Assembly (NCBI GenBank): GCA_902478825.1
Contig: CABSMK010000108.1
Location: forward strand, 1 to 5,801
Reading direction: 5' to 3'
Length of the DNA: 5,801 nucleotides
DNA from: an uncultured Collinsella sp.
GTDB lineage: Bacteria > Actinomycetota > Coriobacteriia > Coriobacteriales > Coriobacteriaceae
Shown piece by piece: positions 1-5,120 of the stretch. How positions within the stretch are numbered: the first letter of the stretch is position 1; each line of letters begins with the position of its first letter. The translations under genes were made by a program, and so were the position numbers. A model generated the notes under the pieces. That model searched no databases and had not been told where the DNA came from. It worked only from the letters and a program-made list of their open reading frames with translations.

Positions 1-44
1 CACCTCTCTATTCGTCGGCAGCGTCAGATGTGTATAAGAGACAG
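1..44 (+). other. Illumina Nextera i5 adapter (synthetic, not genomic)
   Basis: Bases 1-3 are CAC, the end of the P5 oligo. Bases 4-11 are CTCTCTAT, which is the Nextera i5 index 502. Bases 12-25 are TCGTCGGCAGCGTC, the Read 1 primer part, and 26-44 are AGATGTGTATAAGAGACAG, the 19-base Tn5 mosaic end. The match is complete and in the right order. This stretch is library construct left untrimmed at a contig end, and true genomic sequence begins at base 45. Open reading frames that cross it on either strand begin or end with adapter-derived peptides (MCIRDR on the + strand, LLYTSDAADE on the - strand) and should be discarded. Confidence 0.98.
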
Positions 45-115
45 GTTACAGTATGAACGGCGGCTATGTTTCCGCCAACGCACGAGAGAGTCGTCAACAA
101 GGAGGATGCACGACG

Positions 116-832
116 ATGCAGCGTGCCAAACAGATATCGGAGTCCATCGAACTGGGCATTATCCTGGCGCTCGCCGGTGGCTTTATGGATGTGTATTCGT
201 ACATTGGGCGCGACCATGTTTTCGCCAACGCGCAGACGGGCAACATCCTGCTTGTGGGCGTGAGCATTTCGGAGGGCAATTGGGTGCTGGCGGGACGCTA
301 TTTCTTCCCCGTGGTGTCGTTTGCCGTGGGCATTATGCTTGCCGATCTGGTACACGAGCGGTTTGGCAGCGTGATTCACTGGCGCCAAGTGACGGTGTTC
401 TTTGAAGCCGTCATCTTGCTGGGCGTGAGCTTTATCCCCGGCGGCAATTTCAACCTGCTCGCCAACTGCCTCACCTCGTTTGCCTGCGGTATGCAAGTTG
501 AGAGCTTCCGCAAGATCCACGGTCACGGCATCGCTACGACCATGTGCATCGGCAACTTGCGCAACGCGCTGCAAAACGTGGACGATTACATCATCACCCA
601 CAGGCGCGGCTTTTTGGAAAACGGCCTGCTGTACTTTGGCGTGATCTTTACCTTTGTGTTTGGCGCCGTGTTGGGCAACTGGTGTATTGAGCGCATGGGC
701 CTGCACGCCATCGTCGTGGCGAGCTTGCTGCTGTTTGTCGCGTTTGCCATCATGTTCATCGACCGCGAGCGCGATTTGCGCTTACGCTGGAAGGTTGCGG
801 CCGAGGCTTGGAAAGAGGGCTGCCGAAAGTAA
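116..832 (+). CDS. YoaK/DUF1275 family integral membrane protein
   Basis: Predicted 238-residue inner-membrane protein of the YoaK (DUF1275) family, whose function is unknown. Family signatures are visible: a first helix leading into GGFMDVYSY (residues 21-29), then the conserved VFANAQTGN block (35-43), and later CGMQVESFRK (124-133) followed by TTMCIGNLRNAL (141-152), equivalent to the family's 'mQN..fr...TtmvTGNlr' region. About six hydrophobic segments can be seen near 12-28, 62-80, 92-107, 111-129, 169-187 and 196-214, with a basic C-terminal tail. Length is close to the usual 220-240 residues. I chose ATG 116 because AAGGAGG lies at 99-105, ten bases upstream. The in-frame ATG at 53 has no Shine-Dalgarno and sits nine bases from adapter sequence. 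A 5-bp hairpin (GGCGG 59-63, CCGCC 72-76) lies in the leader. The promoter is probably cut off by the contig end, though TACAGT at 47-52 could be a -10. The gene appears monocistronic. Codon use is looser than in fucO, with several AAA codons. Confidence 0.9.
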   Translation: MQRAKQISESIELGIILALAGGFMDVYSYIGRDHVFANAQTGNILLVGVSISEGNWVLAGRYFFPVVSFAVGIMLADLVHERFGSVIHWRQVTVFFEAVILLGVSFIPGGNFNLLANCLTSFACGMQVESFRKIHGHGIATTMCIGNLRNALQNVDDYIITHRRGFLENGLLYFGVIFTFVFGAVLGNWCIERMGLHAIVVASLLLFVAFAIMFIDRERDLRLRWKVAAEAWKEGCRK

Positions 833-837
833 CCGAA

Positions 838-874
838 TGCGGCAAAGGGGCTGTCCCTTTGCCGCAATATTTTT
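838..874 (+). terminator. Rho-independent terminator of the YoaK-family gene
   Basis: A perfect 12-bp stem (TGCGGCAAAGGG 838-849 with CCCTTTGCCGCA 855-866) closes a 5-base loop and is followed by a T-rich run ending at 874. It starts six bases after the YoaK-family stop codon. The stem layout (TGCGG...AAA...GGGGCTGT) resembles the longer inverted repeat at 3867-3929. Confidence 0.85.
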
Positions 875-881
875 CATCATC

Positions 882-899
882 TGTTGAAACGCTTTAACA
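882..899. promoter_or_regulatory. LacI-type palindrome upstream of fucO
   Basis: TGTTGAAACGCTTTAACA is an imperfect palindrome centred on CG (890/891) with 7 of 9 base pairs symmetric (TGTT.AA.CG.TT.AACA). A central CpG with A/T-rich arms is the usual shape of LacI/GalR-family operators. Its inner part AACGCTTT (888-895) recurs inverted at 931-938 (AAAGCGTT), and TTGAAAC (884-890) recurs inverted as GTTTCAA (925-931). It lies about 100 bases before the fucO start, near where a promoter would be expected. No clear -35/-10 pair is visible; TAGGAT at 938-943 is the best -10 candidate. The regulatory role is inferred. Confidence 0.4.
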
Positions 900-955
900 C
901 TTTTGATGTTCTCACGCGTTTTTTGTTTCAAAAGCGTTAGGATGGGACTCATAGC

Positions 956-978
956 GTGGGGCGTAATGGATGCCCCGC
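956..978 (+). promoter_or_regulatory. Hairpin in the fucO 5' leader
   Basis: GTGGGGC (956-962) can pair with GCCCCGC (972-978), seven pairs including one G-U, around a 9-base loop. It ends eight bases before the fucO Shine-Dalgarno GGGAGG (986-991) and leaves that site free, so it looks like a leader-stabilising or spacing element. It is not followed by a T run, so it is not a terminator. Confidence 0.35.
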
Positions 979-997
979 ACACGATGGGAGGCTATCA

Positions 998-2164
998 ATG
1001 GCTAATCGTTTCGTTCTCAATACCATCTCTTATCATGGTTCCGGCGCCATCAAGGAGATCCCCGGCGAGCTCCAGCGTCGCGGCTACAAGAAGATCTTCG
1101 TCTGCTCCGACCCCGATCTGGTCAAGTTTGGCGTTACCGCTAAGGTGACCGACGAGCTCGACGCCGCCGGCATCGCTTGGAGCCTCTACTCCGAGATCAA
1201 GCCCAACCCCACGATTCAGAACGTCAAGGACGGCGTCGAGGCCTTCAAGGCCGCCGAGGCTGACGCTATCGTGACCATCGGTGGTGGCTCCTCCATGGAC
1301 ACCGCCAAGGCCATCGGCATCATCATCAACAACCCCGAGTTCGCCGATGTCCGCAGCCTCGAGGGCGTTGCTCCCACTAAGAACCACGCCGTGTTCACCA
1401 TCGCCGTGCCGACGACCGCCGGTACCGCTGCCGAGGTGACCATCAACTACGTCATCACCGACCCCGAGAAGGTCCGCAAGTTCGTGTGCGTCGACACCAA
1501 CGACGCCCCCGAGGTCGCCGTCGTCGACCCCGATATGATGGCTTCCATGCCCGCCGGCCTGACCGCCTCCACCGGCATGGACGCTCTGACCCACGCCATC
1601 GAGGGCTATACCACCAAGGGCGCTTGGGAGCTCTCCGACATGTTCCACTTTGAGGCTATTAAGCTGATCAGCGAGAACCTGCGCGACTCCGTCGCCGAGG
1701 CCAAGTCCGGTCAGCCCGGCTCCGGCCGCGAGGGCATGGCCCTTGGCCAGTATGTCGCCGGCATGGGCTTCTCCAATGTTGGCCTGGGCATCGACCACGC
1801 CATGGCTCACACCCTGTCCGCTCACTACGACACCCCGCACGGCGTCGCTTGCGCCATGCTGCTGCCGATCGCCATGGAGTTCAACAAGCCGGTTTGCGCC
1901 GAGCGTCTGGCCAAGGTTGCCGTCGCCATGGGCGTTGACACCACGGGCATGAGCACCGCCGATGCCGCCGATGCCGCCATCGCCGCCGTCAAGCAGCTTT
2001 CCGCCGACGTGAACATCCCGCACGTCTGTGAGGCCATGAAGGCTGACGAGATCGAGGTCCTGGCCAAGGACGCCATGGCCGACGCTTGTTTCCCGGGTAA
2101 CCCGCGCGAGGCGACGCTCGACGACGTCATCGAGCTCTTCAAGAAGATTTGCCCGGCTGCCTAA
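998..2164 (+). CDS. fucO: Lactaldehyde reductase (iron-dependent alcohol dehydrogenase, FucO type)
   Basis: A 388-residue group III Fe-dependent alcohol dehydrogenase that best resembles E. coli FucO (NAD-linked L-lactaldehyde:1,2-propanediol oxidoreductase), which works in the cytoplasm at the end of anaerobic fucose and rhamnose breakdown. Blocks recognisable from FucO include MANR at the N-terminus, NNPEFADVRSLEG (111-123), AGTAAEVTINYVITD (141-155), ALGQYVAGMGFSNVGLG (248-264) and GNPREATLDD near the C-terminus. The N-terminal nucleotide domain has the pyrophosphate-binding GGGS (95-98), and Asp38 sits where FucO carries an Asp that favours NAD. The four metal ligands are present: D195, H199, H267 and H281. 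Start ATG 998 follows GGGAGG (986-991) with a 6-base gap; an in-frame ATG at 956 has no such site and would add 14 unrelated residues. Length matches FucO. Codon use is strongly biased (Lys is AAG throughout), suggesting high expression. No fucose or rhamnose genes are adjacent, so a broader role in reducing short aldehydes cannot be excluded. Confidence 0.93.
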   Translation: MANRFVLNTISYHGSGAIKEIPGELQRRGYKKIFVCSDPDLVKFGVTAKVTDELDAAGIAWSLYSEIKPNPTIQNVKDGVEAFKAAEADAIVTIGGGSSMDTAKAIGIIINNPEFADVRSLEGVAPTKNHAVFTIAVPTTAGTAAEVTINYVITDPEKVRKFVCVDTNDAPEVAVVDPDMMASMPAGLTASTGMDALTHAIEGYTTKGAWELSDMFHFEAIKLISENLRDSVAEAKSGQPGSGREGMALGQYVAGMGFSNVGLGIDHAMAHTLSAHYDTPHGVACAMLLPIAMEFNKPVCAERLAKVAVAMGVDTTGMSTADAADAAIAAVKQLSADVNIPHVCEAMKADEIEVLAKDAMADACFPGNPREATLDDVIELFKKICPAA

Positions 2165-2217
2165 CCCAGTTTGGTGGTCCTTCGCCCGTAGGCGTATGGT
2201 CTTTTGACTTGCCGCTG

Positions 2218-2249
2218 GCCCCGCCGTGCTACGCACGGCGGGGCTTTTT
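2218..2249 (+). terminator. Rho-independent terminator of fucO
   Basis: A perfect 12-bp GC-rich stem (GCCCCGCCGTGC 2218-2229 with GCACGGCGGGGC 2233-2244) with a 3-base TAC loop is followed by TTTTT (2245-2249). It lies 53 bases after the fucO stop codon and marks the end of a single-gene transcript. Confidence 0.95.
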
Positions 2250-2323
2250 GTGCTGCGTCAATGTTCTGAGACGGGCAAAACCAAGGCGTACTGCCCGCTA
2301 CGGATAGGTGGTGCACTTTCCCG

Positions 2324-2348
2324 CGTGCATTTTTGGGAGTATTCAGCA
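2324..2348 (-). repeat. Bipartite 25-base motif, copy 1
   Basis: Read on the - strand this is TGCTGAATACTCC, then C, then five A, then TGCACG. The same order and spacing occurs on the + strand at 2534-2558, where the central part is G plus five T. Nineteen of nineteen fixed positions agree and only the 6-base spacer differs. This copy lies largely inside the hairpin at 2326-2364. Confidence 0.65.
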
Positions 2349-2364
2349 AGCTCTTAAAAATGCA
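2326..2364 (+). repeat. Inverted repeat forming a long hairpin
   Basis: TGCATTTTT (2326-2334) is the exact inverse of AAAAATGCA (2356-2364). In a + strand RNA the pairing continues inward: GGGAGU (2335-2340) with GCUCUU (2350-2355), three of these six pairs being G-U, to give 15 consecutive pairs and a 9-base loop. On the - strand those G-U pairs become C/A mismatches, so a + strand RNA is favoured if this is an RNA structure. A competing hairpin (TGCAC 2312-2316 with GTGCA 2325-2329, then TTTTT) uses the same bases. Confidence 0.55.
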
Positions 2365-2396
2365 TAACGTTGTGAATGGGCCGAGTGGCCCGCAGG

Positions 2397-2436
2397 CGCT
2401 CATCGACAGCCATTGTGGGCGGGCTATCGATGAGTG
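2397..2436. repeat. Strong hairpin in the fucO-M42 gap
   Basis: CTCATCGA (2399-2406) pairs exactly with TCGATGAG (2427-2434). Inside it, after a C/A mismatch, AGCC (2408-2411) pairs with GGCT (2422-2425) around a 10-base loop. Outside it a G-U and a C-G pair extend the stem to 2397/2436. No T run follows, so it is not an intrinsic terminator. Its role is unknown. Confidence 0.5.
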
Positions 2437-2533
2437 GAGGGGGTTGTTACTGAGTTTCTGCTTTGCGACGACCTGCAACACTGCTGTAACCACGTCGTTT
2501 TGTCGTTCGCGATGGGGTCGTTGGGGCCCACGG

Positions 2534-2558
2534 TGCTGAATACTCCGTTTTTTGCACG
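2534..2558 (+). repeat. Bipartite 25-base motif, copy 2 (inverted relative to copy 1)
   Basis: TGCTGAATACTCC (2534-2546), G plus five T (2547-2552), TGCACG (2553-2558). This is the same motif as at 2324-2348 but on the opposite strand, so the two copies face each other as an inverted pair enclosing 185 bases. GTGC (2533-2536) and GCAC (2554-2557) could also form a short hairpin across it. Confidence 0.65.
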
Positions 2559-2707
2559 GCCCAAGGTGGGGTACCCTGAGACGAAGCAAAAAGATTCCTC
2601 ATTTCTATGCAGATACCGATAGGATTTATGCAAGATTGGGATTGTAAGACGTGCGCGTGCACAAAACCGGTGCGGGGACGTCGGGAGGCGGCTCGGCTCC
2701 TAGGGCA

Positions 2708-2731
2708 TTGACCGTGCAGAACGGTTAAAAT
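2708..2731 (+). promoter_or_regulatory. Candidate promoter/operator before the M42 peptidase gene
   Basis: Bases 2708-2728 form a near-perfect palindrome: TTGACCGT, then GCAGA, then ACGGTTAA, with seven Watson-Crick pairs and one G-T. TAAAAT at 2726-2731 is a fair -10, with the start expected about 30 bases before the ATG. TTGACC at 2708-2713 looks like a -35 but is only 12 bases from this -10, too close for a normal sigma-70 promoter, so the palindrome may be an operator overlapping a -10 that has a weak -35. Role inferred. Confidence 0.35.
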
Positions 2732-2767
2732 CGGGACTCGGTCTTAGTTTTACTTGGAAGGACGCAT

Positions 2768-3811
2768 ATGGCTTCTAATATTGATGCTTCTCTAGAGGAG
2801 ACACTCTCCTATATCGCGGGACAGCTTAAGGCGCTGACTTCTATCGCTTCGCCTACGGGCTATACCCGTGCGGCGACTGATTATCTGATGGAGACGTTGC
2901 GCGATATGGGCTTTGGGCCCGAGCGTTCTAACAAGGGCAATGTGCTCGTTGAGCTTGGTGGTGAGGGTGAGCCGCTCGTGTTGGCGAGCCATGTCGATAC
3001 CCTGGGCGCCATGGTGCGCTCCATCAAGGACAATGGCCGCTTGCGCCCCACGACGCTCGGCGGGCATCAGTGGTCTACGGCCGATGGCGAGAACTGCACC
3101 GTTTATACGCGCGATGGCAATGTCTACACGGGTGTGGTCCTCAATACCGAGCCTTCGGCGCACGTGGCCGATGAGCCGGTCAAGACCATCGAGAAGAACA
3201 TGGAAATCCTGCTCGACGAGAACGTTGACAGCAAGGACGATGTGCTCGAGCTGGGTATTCAAACCGGCGACATCATCGCTATGGATCCTCGCACGACGGT
3301 GACGGAGAGCGGCTACATTAAGAGCCGCTTCCTGGATGACAAGCTATCGGCCGCCATTTTGTTGGGCTTGGCGCGTGCCGTCGCCGCTGGCGAGGTGACG
3401 CTTTCGCGTAAGGTTTCGCTGCTCTTTACCGTGTACGAGGAGGTGGGCCACGGCGGCGCCTTCGTGCCGGCCGACACGCGCGAGATGATCAGCGTTGACA
3501 TGGGCTGCGTGGGCGACGACCTAGGCTGCACCGAGCACATGGTGTCGATCTGTGCCAAGGATTCGGGCGGTCCGTACAACTACGACCTGGTGACCACGCT
3601 GTCCAATATCGCGCGCGAGCTTGAACTTGACTACGCCATCGACGTGTACCCGCACTACGGCTCGGACGTCGAGGCCACGCTTTCGGCTGGCTACGACATT
3701 CGCCATGGCCTGATCGGCCCCGGCGTGTACGCGAGCCACAACTACGAGCGCAGCCACATGGACGGCGTGCGCAACACCTTCGAGCTCGTCCGCGCCTACG
3801 TACAGCGCTAG
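2768..3811 (+). CDS. M42 family metallo-aminopeptidase
   Basis: A 347-residue cytosolic di-metal aminopeptidase of MEROPS family M42 (relatives: FrvX/YpdE/YsdC, PepA of lactococci, archaeal TET peptidases), which typically form large self-compartmentalised oligomers and trim peptides. The full set of catalytic residues is visible: ASHVDTLG with metal ligand H75 and D77; FLDDKLS with bridging D190; YEEVGHGG with catalytic base E224 and ligand E225; SVDMG with D244; and H330 in YERSHMDG near the C-terminus. Residues about 82-170 fit the inserted beta-barrel/dimerisation domain of the family. There is no signal peptide. Length is normal (340-360). Start ATG 2768 is preceded by GGAAGGA (2756-2762) with a 5-base gap. 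The gene stands alone, after a 518-base non-coding gap and converging on mnmA. Family names such as 'endoglucanase M' exist for some members, but a peptidase role is far more likely. Exact substrate preference cannot be read from the sequence. Confidence 0.92.
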   Translation: MASNIDASLEETLSYIAGQLKALTSIASPTGYTRAATDYLMETLRDMGFGPERSNKGNVLVELGGEGEPLVLASHVDTLGAMVRSIKDNGRLRPTTLGGHQWSTADGENCTVYTRDGNVYTGVVLNTEPSAHVADEPVKTIEKNMEILLDENVDSKDDVLELGIQTGDIIAMDPRTTVTESGYIKSRFLDDKLSAAILLGLARAVAAGEVTLSRKVSLLFTVYEEVGHGGAFVPADTREMISVDMGCVGDDLGCTEHMVSICAKDSGGPYNYDLVTTLSNIARELELDYAIDVYPHYGSDVEATLSAGYDIRHGLIGPGVYASHNYERSHMDGVRNTFELVRAYVQR

Positions 3812-3819
3812 CGATGCAG

Positions 3820-3855
3820 CGGCCTCGGCTGATACGGCAGTACCGACCGAGGCCG
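3820..3855 (+). terminator. Terminator-like hairpin after the M42 gene (weak tail)
   Basis: CGGCCTCGG (3820-3828) pairs perfectly with CCGAGGCCG (3847-3855), nine pairs, around an 18-base loop, eight bases after the M42 stop codon. The following TCCTCTCTAAG has only scattered T, so it is a poor intrinsic terminator. It may work with the longer hairpin just downstream. Confidence 0.5.
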
Positions 3856-3866
3856 TCCTCTCTAAG

Positions 3867-3929
3867 TTGCGGTGAAATAGGGACTGTTTGGCGGTTTTAA
3901 ACGCTTAAACAGCCCCTATTTCACCGCAA
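3867..3929. repeat. 63-base long inverted repeat between convergent genes
   Basis: The arms starting TTGCGGTGAAATAGGG (3867-3882) and ending CCCTATTTCACCGCAA (3914-3929) are exact inverses for 16 bases. After one A/C mismatch (3883/3913) CTGTTT (3884-3889) pairs with AAACAG (3907-3912), and GCG (3891-3893) can pair with CGC (3902-3904) over a TTTTAAA-containing loop. It lies 18 bases beyond the mnmA stop and 55 beyond the M42 stop. There is no T run on either side (AATTTATG on +, CTTAGAG on -). It may be a bidirectional 3' end barrier or a REP-like repeat. It shares TGCGG..AAA..GGGGCTGT with the terminator at 838-874 (comparing its - strand). Confidence 0.75.
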
Positions 3930-3947
3930 TTTATGAAGGGGATGGGG

Positions 3948-5048
3948 CTACTTAAGTGCGCCGGTCACCGTGCCGCCGCCGAGGACGATGTCGCCGCGGT
4001 AGACTACAACGGCCTGGCCGGGGGCGATGGCTCGCTGCGGCTCGTCAAAAGTCAGTAGCATTTGTCCGTCGGCGCCACGTGTAAGAGTCGCTGCCTGATC
4101 CTTTTGATGGTAGCGGTACTTGGCGCCCACGCGAATGCCGCCGTCATCGAGCTCTGCCTCCATGCGATCGGCAGGGGCGCTCCAGATCCAGTCATTGGCC
4201 GTGAGCGCCGCGGCGATCAGGTCCTCTGCCTCGCCCAGATGCACGGTGTTGTTGACGGCGTCGACGCCCGTTACGTACACGGGGTGCGCCATCGCGACGC
4301 CCAGACCCTTGCGCTGGCCTATGGTATAGCGCAGCGCGCCGTTATGGCGTCCGACCACGCTGCCGTCGCGCCACACAATGTCGCCCGGTGCAGCGGGATG
4401 TCCGCAGCGGCGCTCGATATAGCCCGCGTAGTCGCCGTCTGGAATAAAGCAGATATCCTCGCTTTCGGCCTTCTGGGCGTTGGTAAAGCCCTGCTCGGCG
4501 GCTATGCGGCGCACGTTGCGCTCTTTGTCTAGGCCCGCCAGCGGAAAGATCGTGTGCGCCAGGCGCTCCTGCGTAAGCGAATATAAAAAGTAGCTCTGGT
4601 CCTTTTTGGGATCTTCGCCGCGATGCAGCTGCCAGGTGCCGTCTACTGTCTGGCTTGTTTTGGCGTAATGACCCGTTGCGATGTAGTCGCAGCCCATGTC
4701 CAGCGCCGCACCGAGCAACGCGCCAAACTTTATGTGGCGGTTGCAGATGATGCACGGGTTGGGCGTCAGCCCCTCCTGGTAGGCGTTCACAAAGCGCTCG
4801 ATAACGCTGTGGTCGAAGGTCTGCTGCAAGTCGAGCACATGATGGGGGATCCCCAGACGCTCGGCGACGGCCTTTGCGTCGGCGATGTCGCGGTCGACCT
4901 TACTCATGCCCGTGATGGGATCGGGTGCGGGGCAGGTGAGGCGCATGGTGGCGCCGACGCATTCGTAGCCCTGGCTTTTGAGCAGGTACGCGGTCACGCT
5001 GGAATCGACGCCGCCGCTCATGGCGACGAGCACGCGCTTGTTGTGCAT
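3948..5048 (-). CDS. mnmA: tRNA-specific 2-thiouridylase MnmA
   Basis: A 366-residue MnmA (TrmU), the ATP-dependent enzyme that adenylates and thiolates C2 of uridine 34 in tRNA-Lys, tRNA-Glu and tRNA-Gln, using sulfur delivered from cysteine by a desulfurase. The N-terminal PP-loop SGGVDSS (residues 11-17) binds ATP. The first catalytic cysteine is C102 in PNPCIICNRHIKFG, and the second is C200 in SEDICFIPDGDY, matching E. coli C102 and C199. The tRNA-binding central segment includes HRGEDPKKDQSYFLY (142-156) and the LRYTIGQRKGLG block (239-250). Residues about 280-366 fit the C-terminal beta-barrel. Length is typical. There is an extra cysteine, C99, three residues before C102. The start ATG at 5048 is supported by AAGGAG at 5058-5063, nine bases upstream. 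The leader holds a terminator immediately before that site (see the separate entry). The gene is downstream of cysK on the same strand, separated by 181 bases, and converges on the M42 gene. Confidence 0.96.
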   Translation of the reverse strand: MHNKRVLVAMSGGVDSSVTAYLLKSQGYECVGATMRLTCPAPDPITGMSKVDRDIADAKAVAERLGIPHHVLDLQQTFDHSVIERFVNAYQEGLTPNPCIICNRHIKFGALLGAALDMGCDYIATGHYAKTSQTVDGTWQLHRGEDPKKDQSYFLYSLTQERLAHTIFPLAGLDKERNVRRIAAEQGFTNAQKAESEDICFIPDGDYAGYIERRCGHPAAPGDIVWRDGSVVGRHNGALRYTIGQRKGLGVAMAHPVYVTGVDAVNNTVHLGEAEDLIAAALTANDWIWSAPADRMEAELDDGGIRVGAKYRYHQKDQAATLTRGADGQMLLTFDEPQRAIAPGQAVVVYRGDIVLGGGTVTGALK

Positions 5049-5063
5049 GGGGAGGTTCTCCTT
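5049..5063 (-). promoter_or_regulatory. mnmA ribosome binding site within a small hairpin
   Basis: The Shine-Dalgarno AAGGAG covers 5063-5058 on the - strand. Its GGAG (5061-5058) can pair with CTCC (5054-5051) over an AAC triloop, so the site deciding the mnmA start may be partly masked. The stem is only four pairs, so any effect would be mild. Confidence 0.45.
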
Positions 5064-5077
5064 GGTGGCATGTGGCC

Positions 5078-5116
5078 AAAAAAGAAAAGCGGCGCGGGAG
5101 GCTGGTTCCGCGCCGC
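5078..5116 (-). terminator. Intrinsic terminator just upstream of mnmA (cysK end or mnmA attenuator)
   Basis: On the - strand GCGGCGCGG (5116-5108) and CCGCGCCGC (5097-5089) form a perfect 9-bp stem with a 10-base loop, followed by TTTTCTTTTTT (5088-5078). Strand direction is clear because the T run is only on this side. It ends just 14 bases before the mnmA Shine-Dalgarno and about 114 bases after the cysK stop. It may simply end the cysK transcript. However, too little room remains downstream for a separate mnmA promoter, so mnmA transcription has to cross or begin inside this element. Confidence 0.85.
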
Positions 5117-5120
5117 AGAC

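Larger units (their letters stand above)
2250..2767. other. Gene-free 518-base region with hairpins and repeated motif
   Basis: No credible gene is visible on either strand. The open frames here are short, lack Shine-Dalgarno sites and show no recognisable domain, and I see no tRNA, rRNA or known riboswitch signature. What it holds: a hairpin (CGGGCA 2272-2277 with TGCCCG 2292-2297), a long hairpin at 2326-2364, a small one (GGGCC 2378-2382 with GGCCC 2387-2391), a strong hairpin at 2397-2436, an inverted pair of copies of a bipartite motif (2324-2348 and 2534-2558), an A/T-richer stretch around 2585-2650, and a palindrome before the next gene (2708-2728). The density of structure between 2320 and 2440 is higher than a plain spacer would show. 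It could be an intergenic repeat element or a structured RNA. Confidence 0.6.

Noticed and set aside
28..405. A 125-codon open frame on the + strand beginning MCIRDR
   Set aside because: Its start codon and first residues lie in the synthetic adapter, and the remainder is an out-of-frame reading of the YoaK-family gene.
8..706. A 232-codon open frame on the - strand antisense to the YoaK-family gene
   Set aside because: Its last residues (LLYTSDAADE) are translated adapter and it overlaps a well-recognised membrane protein gene on the other strand.
995..2236. A 413-codon open frame on the - strand across all of fucO
   Set aside because: It is a low-complexity Gly/Val/Asp/His-rich shadow produced by the GNC-rich codon bias of fucO, has no recognisable domain, and would have to start inside the fucO terminator.
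2161..2662. Several 60-140 codon open frames in the gap between fucO and the M42 gene
   Set aside because: They overlap each other on both strands, lack Shine-Dalgarno sites, run through hairpins and the fucO terminator, and show no domain.
2250..2767. Possible tRNA, tmRNA, CRISPR or known riboswitch in the long gap
   Set aside because: No T-loop GGTTCGANTC-type motif, no regularly spaced direct repeats and no recognisable riboswitch core were seen.
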